Both the position numbers and the translations under genes were made by a program. Source: Pseudomonadota bacterium (GTDB taxonomy: Bacteria > Pseudomonadota > Gammaproteobacteria > Steroidobacterales > Steroidobacteraceae). Taken from it: DNA of 64,000 nt. The stretch spans positions 1 through 64,000 of the forward strand of contig JAJYAM010000003.1 in assembly GCA_021779535.1 (NCBI GenBank). The letters are read 5' to 3'. The notes beneath the pieces were generated by a model that was not told the DNA's origin, did not search any database, and saw only the letters and a program-made list of their open reading frames with translations. Below, piece by piece: positions 1 through 8,038 of this stretch. Each line of letters opens with the position of its first letter. The first letter of the stretch is position 1.

Positions 1-180
1 GGTGATGCGGACAAGTTTCTCGCGAATCAGTTGCGGCCGGAGCTGTTCCGCTCGGCCTGCGACGCGGCGGGTCAACCGTTAGCGCTGCGCATCCAGGCCG
101 GCTACGATCACGGCTACTACTTCATCGGCACGTTCATCGAGGACCACCTGCGGCATCACGCGGCCGCGCTCGCGGCGTAG
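1..180 (+). CDS. fghA: S-formylglutathione hydrolase, C-terminal fragment
   Basis: The window opens inside this gene, so only the last 59 codons, read in frame 1 to TAG at 178-180, are present. The tail reads GDADKFLANQLRPELF, then AGQPLALR, then GYDHGYYFIGTFIEDH, which is the characteristic end of esterase-D-type S-formylglutathione hydrolase. In this family the Asp of GDADKF and the His of GYDH belong to the Ser-Asp-His triad; the nucleophilic Ser lies upstream of the window. The enzyme hydrolyses S-formylglutathione to formate and glutathione in the cytoplasm, the last step of glutathione-dependent formaldehyde oxidation. The Gfa gene at 2078 serves the first step of the same route, which supports the call. 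Confidence 0.88.
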   Translation, partial: GDADKFLANQLRPELFRSACDAAGQPLALRIQAGYDHGYYFIGTFIEDHLRHHAAALAA

Positions 181-200
181 CGGACCGCGCCGCGCGGGAC

Positions 201-968
201 TCATCCGCGCGGCGGGCCGCCGCGTGGATGATCCTCGTTCCGTCGCGGCCCCTGCGGCCCTTCACGGCGCTGCTGCGCCTGCGGGCGCGGTCCGCCGGGC
301 GGCGCACGGTACATCGGCGCCTGGCGCCGTCCTTCGGGCTGCCCGCGACCACCGGGACCGCGCGGTCCGGGTCCCTGGGGCGGGGGCCCGCGATGCGGAC
401 CTGGCTGCCCCCGATAATGGTAATAGCGCTCCTGCAAACGACGCTGGTCGGGCGTCGCCGGGTACCGGCGTCCCCGGAAGTTGCGTTGGTAGGCCGGCAA
501 CGGTGCGCGGGGCACGGCCGCGCCGCGATTCCACCGATCCCAGTCGCGATGCCGTTCGCGCCACGAGTTGCCGAAGTGCTCCCCCCAGCGCGGCGCCCGA
601 TGCGGCGCCCAGCCACGGAAGAACGGCGGCGGCCGGCGGTAGTACGCCACCGGGACCTGCAGCAGGTAATACGGCACGTAATCCGGCGCCGCGAGCATCC
701 ACGGCCCGTCGTACCAGGTGCTGTAGTACCAGTTCCCGTCGGTGAACGCCCAATAGTATCCGTCGTAGAAGAACAGGTTCAGATCGAGATAGGGCGCGTA
801 GTACACCGGATATCCCGGCACCGGCAACAGCCGCGGATACGCCGGCACGTTGATGCCGATCTGAACGCCGGGCAGCGCGACGCCGACGCCGATCTGCACG
901 TCCGCGTTCGCCGGTCGGTGCAATCCGGCGGCCAACAAGATCGCGCACCACACCATCTTCGACTTCAT
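201..968 (-). CDS. Exported Tyr/Pro/Arg-rich protein of unknown function
   Basis: A 255-residue protein. The ATG at 968 is preceded by AAGGAGGC, so I prefer it to in-frame starts further upstream. Residues 1-22 form a signal peptide. Next comes a short hydrophobic part with VQIGVGVALPGVQIG and VPGYPVYYAPYLDL, then an aromatic stretch with repeated YY, WYYSTW and DGPW patterns. The final ~110 residues are basic and rich in Pro, Gly and Arg (GPPPQGPGPRGPGG). Similar Tyr/Trp-rich exported proteins occur in many Burkholderia- and Xanthomonas-like genomes without a known role. The composition suggests an unstructured, cationic periplasmic or surface protein. No enzyme motif is visible. It stands alone on the minus strand beside mscS. 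Confidence 0.7.
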   Translation of the reverse strand: MKSKMVWCAILLAAGLHRPANADVQIGVGVALPGVQIGINVPAYPRLLPVPGYPVYYAPYLDLNLFFYDGYYWAFTDGNWYYSTWYDGPWMLAAPDYVPYYLLQVPVAYYRRPPPFFRGWAPHRAPRWGEHFGNSWRERHRDWDRWNRGAAVPRAPLPAYQRNFRGRRYPATPDQRRLQERYYHYRGQPGPHRGPPPQGPGPRGPGGRGQPEGRRQAPMYRAPPGGPRPQAQQRREGPQGPRRNEDHPRGGPPRG

Positions 969-1138
969 GACTGCCTCCTTCGATGCCCGCAACGCGGGCG
1001 CCGGGGTACATCGCCGGTCGAGCGCACGGACCCATCCTCTCGCGGGGAGGCCCGCGGCCGCCACCCGCGAATGTACCTATTCCGACGGTCTTTCGCGCAG
1101 GAGGGGGCCAGGGGTTGCCGGGCGCGCGGCGCCCCGGC

Positions 1139-1981
1139 TCAATCGATCGGGCCGCCGGACGGGGCATTCGCCGTTCGGCCGGGCATCCGCAATTCGAGCT
1201 GCGGATAACCGATCGCGAGCCCCCGCGCGCGCAGCGCGCTGTCGATCCCGACGTACAGTTCGCCCTCGGCGAGACCGTAGTCCGCGACCGCGACCCACGG
1301 TCTGACGTCGATCCGGAAACCGGACGCGGCGGCCTCGGCGACCTGAATCAGCGCCTTCGGCTCGTCGAGCACGCGCGGATTCGACGCGACCGCCTCGCGG
1401 ACGGTGCGCAACGCGCCGACGAGGTCGACCTCGAACGCGACCGCGACCGACACGCGCGTCTGCCGGATCTTGCCGTAGTTGTGCAGGATCTCGCCGACGA
1501 TCTTGCGATTCGGCACGACGACCCGTGACCGGTCGGTATGCACGAGCGTCGTATTGAAGATCGAGATCTCCTCGACCCGGCCTTCGACGCCGACGACCGC
1601 GATGAAGTCGCCGATCCGGTAAGGCTTCGTGAAGATGATCGTCAAACCCGCGACCGCATTCGACAACACGCCCTGGGTGGCGAGCGCGATCCCGGCGCCG
1701 ATGACGCTGAGCCCGGCGATCAGCGGTAGCAGGTCCACGCCCAGGTTCGCGAGCGCGAGTATCGCGAACCCGCCGATGACCACCAGTCGCACGATCCGCA
1801 GCAACAGCGTGCGGACCGGGGGTTCGAGGTCCAGTCGGGTGAGCCCGCGTTCGCCCGTGCGGCCGATCCACCGGGCGACGAATCCGCCGGCGGCGAGCGT
1901 CAGCACCGCGACCAACGCACGCGGTCCGAAGCGGATCGCCAGGTCGATCAGTGAGCCCTGTGCGTGGACGAGCTTATCCAT
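1139..1981 (-). CDS. MscS-family small-conductance mechanosensitive channel
   Basis: A 280-residue inner-membrane protein that should open under membrane tension to release solutes during hypo-osmotic shock. Helices lie at about residues 18-36, 58-78 and 82-112. The third contains the family signature [18 protein letters not shown] followed by FTKPYRIGD, matching the pore-lining TM3 and start of the cytoplasmic beta domain of MscS. The C-terminal part continues as the soluble cage ([17 protein letters not shown]). The length is close to E. coli MscS (286 residues). The ATG at 1981 follows AGGAGGAACCGC, deciding it over an in-frame ATG-like start 27 codons upstream. It is divergent from gfa, with about 95 bases between the two starts. 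Confidence 0.93.
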   Translation of the reverse strand: MDKLVHAQGSLIDLAIRFGPRALVAVLTLAAGGFVARWIGRTGERGLTRLDLEPPVRTLLLRIVRLVVIGGFAILALANLGVDLLPLIAGLSVIGAGIALATQGVLSNAVAGLTIIFTKPYRIGDFIAVVGVEGRVEEISIFNTTLVHTDRSRVVVPNRKIVGEILHNYGKIRQTRVSVAVAFEVDLVGALRTVREAVASNPRVLDEPKALIQVAEAAASGFRIDVRPWVAVADYGLAEGELYVGIDSALRARGLAIGYPQLELRMPGRTANAPSGGPID

Positions 1982-2077
1982 TGCGGTTCCTCCTGCGTTT
2001 CTGCGAGTATGCGCGGGTTCCCCGTCCGGGGTCCGGACGGGCCTGCGCGCATCGCGAACCAAACGGAGCCTGTGACC

Positions 2078-2650
2078 ATGAGCCTATCGATACATCCATT
2101 GGTCGATCGCGGGGTCAAGCCGGGGTCGCCTGACTTCGCGGGCGGCACGCTCGTATGCAAATGCACGACCCGACCCGTGAAGGTCGCGGTGAAATCCCAG
2201 AGCGCGCACAACCACGCCTGCGGCTGCACCCGGTGCTGGAAGCCGGCCGGCGCGCTGTTCTCCCTGGTCGCGGTCGTGCCCCGCGACAAGCTCAGTGTCG
2301 TCGAAAACGGCGACAAGTTGAAAATCGTCGATCCGGCCGCGACGATCCAGCGGCACGCCTGCAAGGAGTGCGGCGTGCACCTGTTCGGCCGCATCGAGAA
2401 CGCGAAGCACGCGTTCCATGGTCTGGATTTCATCCATACGGAGCTGTCGCCCGAGAGCGGCTGGTCCGCGCCGACGTTCGCCGCGTTCGTCTCCTCGATC
2501 ATCGAGAGCGGCGCCGACCCGAAGAACATGGATGCGGTGCGCGCGCGGCTGCGCGAGCTCGGCTTGCCGCCGTACGATTGCTTGAGCCCGCCGCTGATGG
2601 ATGCGCTCGCGATCCATGCGGCGAAGCTCTCCGGCGTTCTGAAGGCGTGA
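2078..2650 (+). CDS. gfa: Glutathione-dependent formaldehyde-activating enzyme (S-(hydroxymethyl)glutathione synthase)
   Basis: A 190-residue GFA-fold protein that binds glutathione and promotes its condensation with formaldehyde. The zinc-binding cysteines are all in place: C27 and C29, C48/C50/C53 in HACGCTRC, and C95/C98 in HACKECG. The [18 protein letters not shown] stretch is typical of the full-length enzyme rather than of small GFA-domain proteins. The start ATG at 2078 has GGAG about 11 bases upstream. The end of fghA lies 1.9 kb upstream on the same strand, so two steps of the glutathione formaldehyde route are nearly adjacent. The stop overlaps a possible GTG start (2647) of the next gene. 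Some reports question whether Gfa is catalytic or only a glutathione carrier. Confidence 0.92.
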   Translation: MSLSIHPLVDRGVKPGSPDFAGGTLVCKCTTRPVKVAVKSQSAHNHACGCTRCWKPAGALFSLVAVVPRDKLSVVENGDKLKIVDPAATIQRHACKECGVHLFGRIENAKHAFHGLDFIHTELSPESGWSAPTFAAFVSSIIESGADPKNMDAVRARLRELGLPPYDCLSPPLMDALAIHAAKLSGVLKA

Positions 2651-2688
2651 AACGCGTGCGGGCCGGGGATCCGACGCGGCGGCGCCGC

Positions 2689-4473
2689 ATGCGATTGACC
2701 GGCCTGCTCGTCGCGCTCGCCGCGACCGGCGTGCTGATCACGGGCGGCGCGCGAGCGGCCGCCGCCACGCCCCCGGCGCACCGCGCGCCCTGGTGGCGGG
2801 GCGCGGTGATCTACGAGATCTACCCGCGGTCCTTCCAGGACTCGAACGGCGACGGCCGTGGCGACCTGCGCGGGATCGAACGGCGCCTCGGATACCTGCA
2901 GTGGCTCGGCGTCGATGCGATCTGGATCGCGCCGATGTACCCGTCGCCGCAGGTCGACTTCGGCTACGACATCTCGAACTACGAGGGCGTCGATCCCCGG
3001 TTCGGGAGCCTGGCCGACATGGAGCGCCTGATCGCCGCGGCGAAGCAGCACCACATCCGGGTCATTCTCGACATGGTGCTGAATCACACGTCCGACCGTC
3101 ATCCGTGGTTCATTGCCGCATCGAGTTCCCGCAGCGACCCCAAGCACGACTGGTACGTGTGGAGCGACGGCAAGCCCGGCCGGGGACCGAACGCCCACGA
3201 CGGTCGCGTGCCGCCGAACAACTGGGTCTCGCTGTTCGGCGGCTCGGCATGGCAGTGGGTGCCGGCGGTCCACCAGTTCTACTACCACGCGTTTTACCGG
3301 CAACAGCCCGACCTCAACTGGCGCAACCCGCAGGTCCGCCGGGCGATGTTCGCGGTGATGCGGTTCTGGCTCGATCGCGGGGTCGCCGGCTTTCGCCTCG
3401 ATGCGGTGCCGCAGCTGTTCGAGGATCCGAAATTGCGCGATGAGCGGCCGCTCGGCGGAGTGAACGCGTTCGGCGATCCGATCCTCGATCAATCACGGAC
3501 CGGCGACCTGCCGGAGGTGCACGTCGTGATGCGCGAGCTGCGCCGTCTGGTCGATTCGTATCCCGGCGACCGGGTGCTGATCGGCGAAACCTACCTGCCG
3601 ACGATCCAGGACCTGGACCGCTGGTACGGCGGCGCGCGGCACGACGAACTGCAATTGCCGATGGACATGCGCCTCGGATTCCACGGCGACCACGATCACC
3701 TCGACGCCGCCGCCTTTCGCCGCCGGATCATGGCGGCGGAGAGCGGCTTGCACGGCTCCGAACCGCTGTTCGTGTTCGACAACCACGACAACGTCCGCTC
3801 GATCGACCGGTACGGCGACGGCCGGCACGATCCGATGATCAACGAGTTGCTCGGGAGCGTGCTGCTCACCACCCGCGCGACCGCGCTGCTCTACTATGGC
3901 GAGGAGATCGGCATGCACACGACGCCGCCGGCGCGGCGCTCGCAAGTGCGGGATCCGATCGGGATCCGCGGGTGGCCCAAGGAAAAAGGTCGCGACGGCG
4001 AACGAACGCCGATGCAGTGGACCCCCGGGCCGCAGGCCGGTTTCAGCACCAACCCGCGGACGTGGCTGCCGGTCCCCGCGAACCACGCGACGATCAACGT
4101 GCAGACCGAGCGCGCCGATCCGGGCTCGCAACTCAACTGGTATCGGCACCTGATCGCGCTACGCCGGGGCGAAAGCGCCCTCCGCGACGGGCGCCTGCGG
4201 ATGCTGGACCCCGGTGATCCGAACGTCCTCGCCTATCTTCGCGGCGACGCCGGCGGCGGGATCGTCATCGCGATGAACTGCAGTGCGGTCGCGCGCACGG
4301 TGTCGCTGCATATCGCGGCCGCCGGTGTCCAGCCGGTTCCCGTCGAGACGCTGCTGACCAACGCGCCCGGCCTGCGCGACGCCCGGTCGCTGCGGAACCT
4401 GACGCTTCCGCCGTACGCGACCTGGATCGCGCGCCTGCGCGGCCGGCCTAGGTCCTCGGCTTCGGCGAACTGA
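2689..4473 (+). CDS. Exported GH13 alpha-glucosidase / oligo-1,6-glucosidase-like enzyme
   Basis: A 594-residue glycoside hydrolase family 13 protein with a cleavable signal peptide (residues 1-26), so it acts in the periplasm or outside. The (beta/alpha)8 motifs are in order: DMVLNHTS at 128-135, GFRLDAV with nucleophile D238, IGETY with acid/base E300, and FDNHDNVR with D367. A C-terminal beta domain follows. The sequence resembles exo-acting alpha-glucosidases and oligo-1,6-glucosidases (INVQTERADPGSQLNWY) more than endo-amylases; trehalose-forming activity cannot be excluded. The start is uncertain: ATG 2689 gives a clean signal peptide but a weak ribosome site, whereas GTG 2647 would overlap the gfa stop as GTGA and add 14 residues. 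The 3' end overlaps the convergent next gene by 26 bases. Confidence 0.88.
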   Translation: MRLTGLLVALAATGVLITGGARAAAATPPAHRAPWWRGAVIYEIYPRSFQDSNGDGRGDLRGIERRLGYLQWLGVDAIWIAPMYPSPQVDFGYDISNYEGVDPRFGSLADMERLIAAAKQHHIRVILDMVLNHTSDRHPWFIAASSSRSDPKHDWYVWSDGKPGRGPNAHDGRVPPNNWVSLFGGSAWQWVPAVHQFYYHAFYRQQPDLNWRNPQVRRAMFAVMRFWLDRGVAGFRLDAVPQLFEDPKLRDERPLGGVNAFGDPILDQSRTGDLPEVHVVMRELRRLVDSYPGDRVLIGETYLPTIQDLDRWYGGARHDELQLPMDMRLGFHGDHDHLDAAAFRRRIMAAESGLHGSEPLFVFDNHDNVRSIDRYGDGRHDPMINELLGSVLLTTRATALLYYGEEIGMHTTPPARRSQVRDPIGIRGWPKEKGRDGERTPMQWTPGPQAGFSTNPRTWLPVPANHATINVQTERADPGSQLNWYRHLIALRRGESALRDGRLRMLDPGDPNVLAYLRGDAGGGIVIAMNCSAVARTVSLHIAAAGVQPVPVETLLTNAPGLRDARSLRNLTLPPYATWIARLRGRPRSSASAN

Positions 4474-5047
4474 GCGGCGCCAGCACGCGGAATCGCAAAT
4501 CGACGCCGCCGACCTGCAGCTGGTGCGGCACGCAGTTCATGTCGTTCACGACGTCGCGCACCGAGAACAGCGGCAGGATCCGCCGTGCGAACTCGTCGAC
4601 CAACTCGCAGTCCCCTTCGCCGAGATCGAGCGCGAGCGGGGAATGCGCCTGCCAGCGGATGGTCTTCCACTGCGCCTCGACCGGCTTCGACTTCGAGTCG
4701 GCGGCCGCCGGCGTACCGTGCTCGAGCGGCACGAGCACGTTGAACGACAGGTGCGCGATCGAGATGCGCTCCGGGTGACCGAACGGCGCGGTGCAGCTCG
4801 CACTGACCTTCGCGTCGGATCGGGCGCCGGCGGCCCGCAGCAGACGACCGAGCACGCTCTCGAAGCCGCTGCAGGTGTAGTGCGTCGTGAACCCCGCGAA
4901 GGTGAAGTTGAGCTGGTGGGTCTTCCAGACCGCCGCGATCGGCTCGGTGGGTGCGGGCCGCGCGGCCGGTGCCGCGGTCGCGACCGACGCGACCGACGCC
5001 GCGATCGCCACGCCGGCGAGCGCCTTGAAACCTGTGACACGCTTCAT
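4448..5047 (-). CDS. Exported protein of unknown function
   Basis: A 199-residue protein with a signal peptide at residues 1-26 (MKRVTGFKALAGVAIAASVA). The mature part starts with a Pro/Ala linker and has paired cysteines (YTCSGFE, SASCTAPFG, GDCELVDEF, DMNCVPHQLQ) that could form disulfides in the periplasm. The repeated use of VWKTHQLNFTFAGF and VGGVDLRFRVLAPL suggests a beta-rich fold. I do not recognise a named family. ATG 5047 is preceded by AAGGAGGTCACG, an excellent ribosome site. The 3' end overlaps that of the GH13 gene, so the two are convergent and share no obvious terminator. Confidence 0.78.
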   Translation of the reverse strand: MKRVTGFKALAGVAIAASVASVATAAPAARPAPTEPIAAVWKTHQLNFTFAGFTTHYTCSGFESVLGRLLRAAGARSDAKVSASCTAPFGHPERISIAHLSFNVLVPLEHGTPAAADSKSKPVEAQWKTIRWQAHSPLALDLGEGDCELVDEFARRILPLFSVRDVVNDMNCVPHQLQVGGVDLRFRVLAPLSSPKPRT

Positions 5048-5150
5048 CGTGACCTCCTTGGTATTGCCGCTTCCCGCGGTGCGGCAGCGCCGCCGGACGT
5101 TCCCTCACCCCATGAGACCGTGGCCGCCCCCCGGCGGTTCCGCGGACGGA

Positions 5151-6689
5151 TCACTCCTCCTCGATCGCGTCCGTGAGCACCGCACGCCGGCGCGCGACGT
5201 AATCACGCATCGCTTCGTCGGCCGCCGGATCGATCCCGGGGTCCTGGTAATCGGCGAGCATTTTCTTCCAGACGCGATTCGCGCGCTGCTCCGCGGTGAG
5301 CGCCCCTTCGAGCGACCACTGCTCGTAGGACGCATAATCGGCGATCGTGGATTGATAGAACGCCGACTCGAAGTTCGCCTGGGTGTGCCCGCAGCCGAGG
5401 AAATGGCTGCCCGGTCCGACCTCCCGAAGCGCGTCCAGCGCCTGTCCGCGATCCGACAGGTCCATCCCCTGCGCCAAGACCTGCATCATCGCGAGTTGAT
5501 CGGCGTCCATCACGAACTTCTCGTAGCCGGCGACCAGCCCCCCCTCCAGCCAGCCGGCGGCATGGGTCACGAGGTTCACACCCGCGAGCAGCGTCGGCAG
5601 CAGCGTGTGCGCGCTCTCATAGGCCGCTTGCGCGTCCGCGATTTTCGACGAGCACAGGGAACCCCCGCTGCGGCACGGCACGCCGAGGCGCCTCGCGAGC
5701 TGCGCGGTCGCGAAGATCATCTGCGTCGCCTCGGGCGTGCCGAACGTCGGCGCGCCGGTGCGCATCGAGATCGCGCCGACGAAGGATCCGAGGATCGCGG
5801 GCGCGCCCGGCCTGACCAGCTGCGTGAGTGCGAGGCCCGCCATCGTCTCGGCGAGGATCTCCGCCATGCAACCCGCGGCGGTGACCGGTCCCATCGCGCC
5901 CGCGAGCACCGCGGGGACGACGATCGTCCCTTGATTGGCGCCCGCGAACTCGCGCAGCGCGCCGAGCATGCGTCCGTCGAACACCAGCGGCGAGTTGGAG
6001 TTGATGTTGCCGAGGACGACCGCATGATCGGCGAGGAACCCGGCACCGAACAGCTGTCGCGCGATCTCGATCGCGTCGCGCGCATGGCTCGGGGTCTCCG
6101 GCGTCGCCTCGCATCCCTGGTCGCTGTGGCGGAAGAACGCGTACTGCACGTCCAGGTGGCGCTTGTTCGGCGGAATCTCCATCGGCTCGCACATGCAGCC
6201 GCCGGAGAAGTGGATCGCGGGAGCGACGTGCGCCAACTTGATGAAATTCGTCAGATCCTCGAGCGTGCCGTAGCGTCGCCCGCGGTCCAGATCGCTGACG
6301 AACGGAGGGCCGCCGACCGGGGAGAACACCGTCGCATCGCCGCCGAAGCGCACGCTGCGCGCCGGATTGCGCGCGTGCAACAGGAACTCGCGCGGCGCGG
6401 TCCGCAGCAGCCGTCGCGCCAGTCCGCGCGGAATGTGCACCCGCTCGCCGCGCACGTCGGCGCCGGCGTCGTGCCACAAGCGCAACGACTCCGGATCGCG
6501 GCGGAACTCGATGCCGATCTCCTCGAGGATCGTGTCGGCGTTGTGCTCGATGATCTCGACGGCCTCGTCGCTCAGGAGTTCGACCGGCGCCAGTCGGCGC
6601 CGGATATAGGGATACTTCGTCGCCGCCGCGTTCGCCCGGGAACGGCGGGCTTCGCGGCCGCGGCGCGTCGATCCGGATGCGGTGTTCAT
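5151..6689 (-). CDS. MttB-family (trimethylamine methyltransferase-like) protein, non-pyrrolysine type
   Basis: A 512-residue member of the MttB superfamily (PF06253). Diagnostic stretches include ELLSDEAVEIIEHNADTILE, GNINSNSPLVFDGRML, GGSLCSSKIADAQAAYES, and LREVGPGSHFLGCGHT near the C-terminus. The reading frame is uninterrupted, so there is no in-frame UAG where the archaeal trimethylamine enzyme carries pyrrolysine. Members of this type that have been studied (MtgB, MtpB, MtcB) demethylate quaternary amines such as glycine betaine and pass the methyl group to a corrinoid protein. No corrinoid protein is encoded nearby. It is the last gene of a minus-strand set with a putative oxygenase and a GST. 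The substrate is unknown. Confidence 0.87.
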   Translation of the reverse strand: MNTASGSTRRGREARRSRANAAATKYPYIRRRLAPVELLSDEAVEIIEHNADTILEEIGIEFRRDPESLRLWHDAGADVRGERVHIPRGLARRLLRTAPREFLLHARNPARSVRFGGDATVFSPVGGPPFVSDLDRGRRYGTLEDLTNFIKLAHVAPAIHFSGGCMCEPMEIPPNKRHLDVQYAFFRHSDQGCEATPETPSHARDAIEIARQLFGAGFLADHAVVLGNINSNSPLVFDGRMLGALREFAGANQGTIVVPAVLAGAMGPVTAAGCMAEILAETMAGLALTQLVRPGAPAILGSFVGAISMRTGAPTFGTPEATQMIFATAQLARRLGVPCRSGGSLCSSKIADAQAAYESAHTLLPTLLAGVNLVTHAAGWLEGGLVAGYEKFVMDADQLAMMQVLAQGMDLSDRGQALDALREVGPGSHFLGCGHTQANFESAFYQSTIADYASYEQWSLEGALTAEQRANRVWKKMLADYQDPGIDPAADEAMRDYVARRRAVLTDAIEEE

Positions 6690-6719
6690 CGAGTCTTCCC
6701 CTTGAATTCGCGACCGGGT

Positions 6720-7337
6720 TCAGAACCAGCCGTAGTTGAAGCTGATGCTGACCCGCTCCGCGCGCACCGGATGCCGCGGGACCTCGTGGCGCAGCCAGCT
6801 TTCGAACAGCACCAGATCCCCCACCCGTGCGGGGACACTCACCCAGATGCGCGCGGCGCGCGGTACCCGGGTGCGCCGCGGCGGCGCCGCCATCATTCGG
6901 TCGAGCCGGGGATCCTCGAACTTGATCCCGGCACACCCCGGCGGGGTCTGCACGTAATAGGTGCCGCTGATCGTCGACAACGGGTGCAGATGCCAGCCGT
7001 GCGCGACCCCGCGCGGCATGATGTTGGCCCAGCAATCGGTCATCTCGAGCGGTCGGCCGGCGACGTCGAGGCGCAATTTCCGCACCAAGGTGGTCACGTG
7101 CGGCGTGATCAGGTCGCGCAGCTGCGCGAAGGTGGGCGACAGCCGGTGCAGCCGGTTCACCGAACCGTACGAGGTGTATCCGCCGGGATAGTGGGAGCGC
7201 GACCACCGCCGTCCTGCCGCGTCGTCGATCCGCAACTGGCGGCACTCACGCAGCAGGTCGGCGTTCAACGCCGCGAGCCCGCGATGGCGCACGCGCGCCC
7301 GATACACGACGGTCGCGAACAAGGACTCGACGGGCAT
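6720..7337 (-). CDS. TIGR02466-type putative 2-oxoglutarate/Fe(II) oxygenase
   Basis: A 205-residue protein with the features of the TIGR02466 family: WANIMPRGVAHGWHLHPLS around residues 103-121, GTYYVQTPPGCAGIKFEDPR at 125-144, GDLVLFESWLRHEVP at 173-187, and the terminal RVSISFNYGW. The histidines near 116-118 and H184, with the Arg of ERVSISFN, look like the iron ligands and 2-oxoglutarate anchor of a double-stranded beta-helix oxygenase; assigning individual ligands is inference. The substrate is unknown. It lies 9 bases downstream of the GST gene and 30 upstream of the MttB-family gene, so the three are probably co-transcribed. ATG 7337 is the first reasonable start. Confidence 0.75.
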   Translation of the reverse strand: MPVESLFATVVYRARVRHRGLAALNADLLRECRQLRIDDAAGRRWSRSHYPGGYTSYGSVNRLHRLSPTFAQLRDLITPHVTTLVRKLRLDVAGRPLEMTDCWANIMPRGVAHGWHLHPLSTISGTYYVQTPPGCAGIKFEDPRLDRMMAAPPRRTRVPRAARIWVSVPARVGDLVLFESWLRHEVPRHPVRAERVSISFNYGWF

Positions 7338-7346
7338 CGGCGCCGT

Positions 7347-7970
7347 CTATCCGGCGTTGTCGGCCATCGCCTTCGCGACCGCCGGCCGCGCGCCGACGAG
7401 CCCCGCGTGCGCGGCGAGCGCGGGAACGCGCCGGTGCAGCTCGGCCGGTTCTCCCGGGTACCACCCGGCCAGCATGTGCAGGTAACCGTCGGCGAGCGAA
7501 TAGTCCGCGCCGAGCACGTAGGGAGCGAGATGCGGGGCGATCAGTTCCAGATCCCGCCGGTAGTCCTCGGTCGCGCGCCGGCGAATCGACTCCGCGCCTT
7601 CGCTGCCGAGCGTCGAGTAACGATCCGAATAATAGGTGCGCAGCGCCGCGTCGTAGAGGTTCGCCGACATGAACACGATCCACTGCAGGAAGCGTGCGTG
7701 CGCCGGCGTACCGGCGGCGGGCGCGACCCCGGCTCGCGGGTGCGCGAGCGACAGATGGATCAGGATCGCCGCCGATTCGAACATCACGCTGCCGTCGGGG
7801 AGTCCGAGCGCCGGAACCCGGCCGGTCGGATTCAGCGCGCGGTACGCGGTCACGTCGGCCTCCTCACGGCCCACCCAGACGCGCTCGTAGGATGCGCCGA
7901 GCTCCTCCAGCGCGATCTGCACCGCGACCGATCCCGAACCCGGCCGCCCATACAGCGTATACCTCGACAT
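7347..7970 (-). CDS. Glutathione S-transferase family protein
   Basis: A 207-residue cytoplasmic GST. The N-terminal thioredoxin-like domain begins MSRYTLYGRPGSGSVAVQIA, where the Ser/Tyr pair would contact the glutathione thiol. It continues through NPTGRVPALGLPDGSVMFES, the cis-Pro and Glu-Ser glutathione-binding signature. The all-helical C-terminal domain spans about 85-205 and has the N-capping box region LGADYSLADGYLHML. The start ATG 7970 follows GGGAGGTG. It is the first gene of the GST / oxygenase / MttB-like set; this arrangement suggests that the GST acts on a product or toxic intermediate of the same pathway, but nothing in the sequence fixes its substrate. Confidence 0.88.
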   Translation of the reverse strand: MSRYTLYGRPGSGSVAVQIALEELGASYERVWVGREEADVTAYRALNPTGRVPALGLPDGSVMFESAAILIHLSLAHPRAGVAPAAGTPAHARFLQWIVFMSANLYDAALRTYYSDRYSTLGSEGAESIRRRATEDYRRDLELIAPHLAPYVLGADYSLADGYLHMLAGWYPGEPAELHRRVPALAAHAGLVGARPAVAKAMADNAG

Positions 7971-8038
7971 GATCGCTCACCTCCCGCTTGGCGCCCGACG
8001 ATCATAGCGCAGGTTCGCCCGGCCGCCGCCGGCCGCGG

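Noticed and set aside
5151-6689. Pyrrolysine-containing trimethylamine methyltransferase
   Set aside because: The frame has no internal UAG, and no pyrrolysine genes are visible; the protein belongs to the non-pyrrolysine branch.
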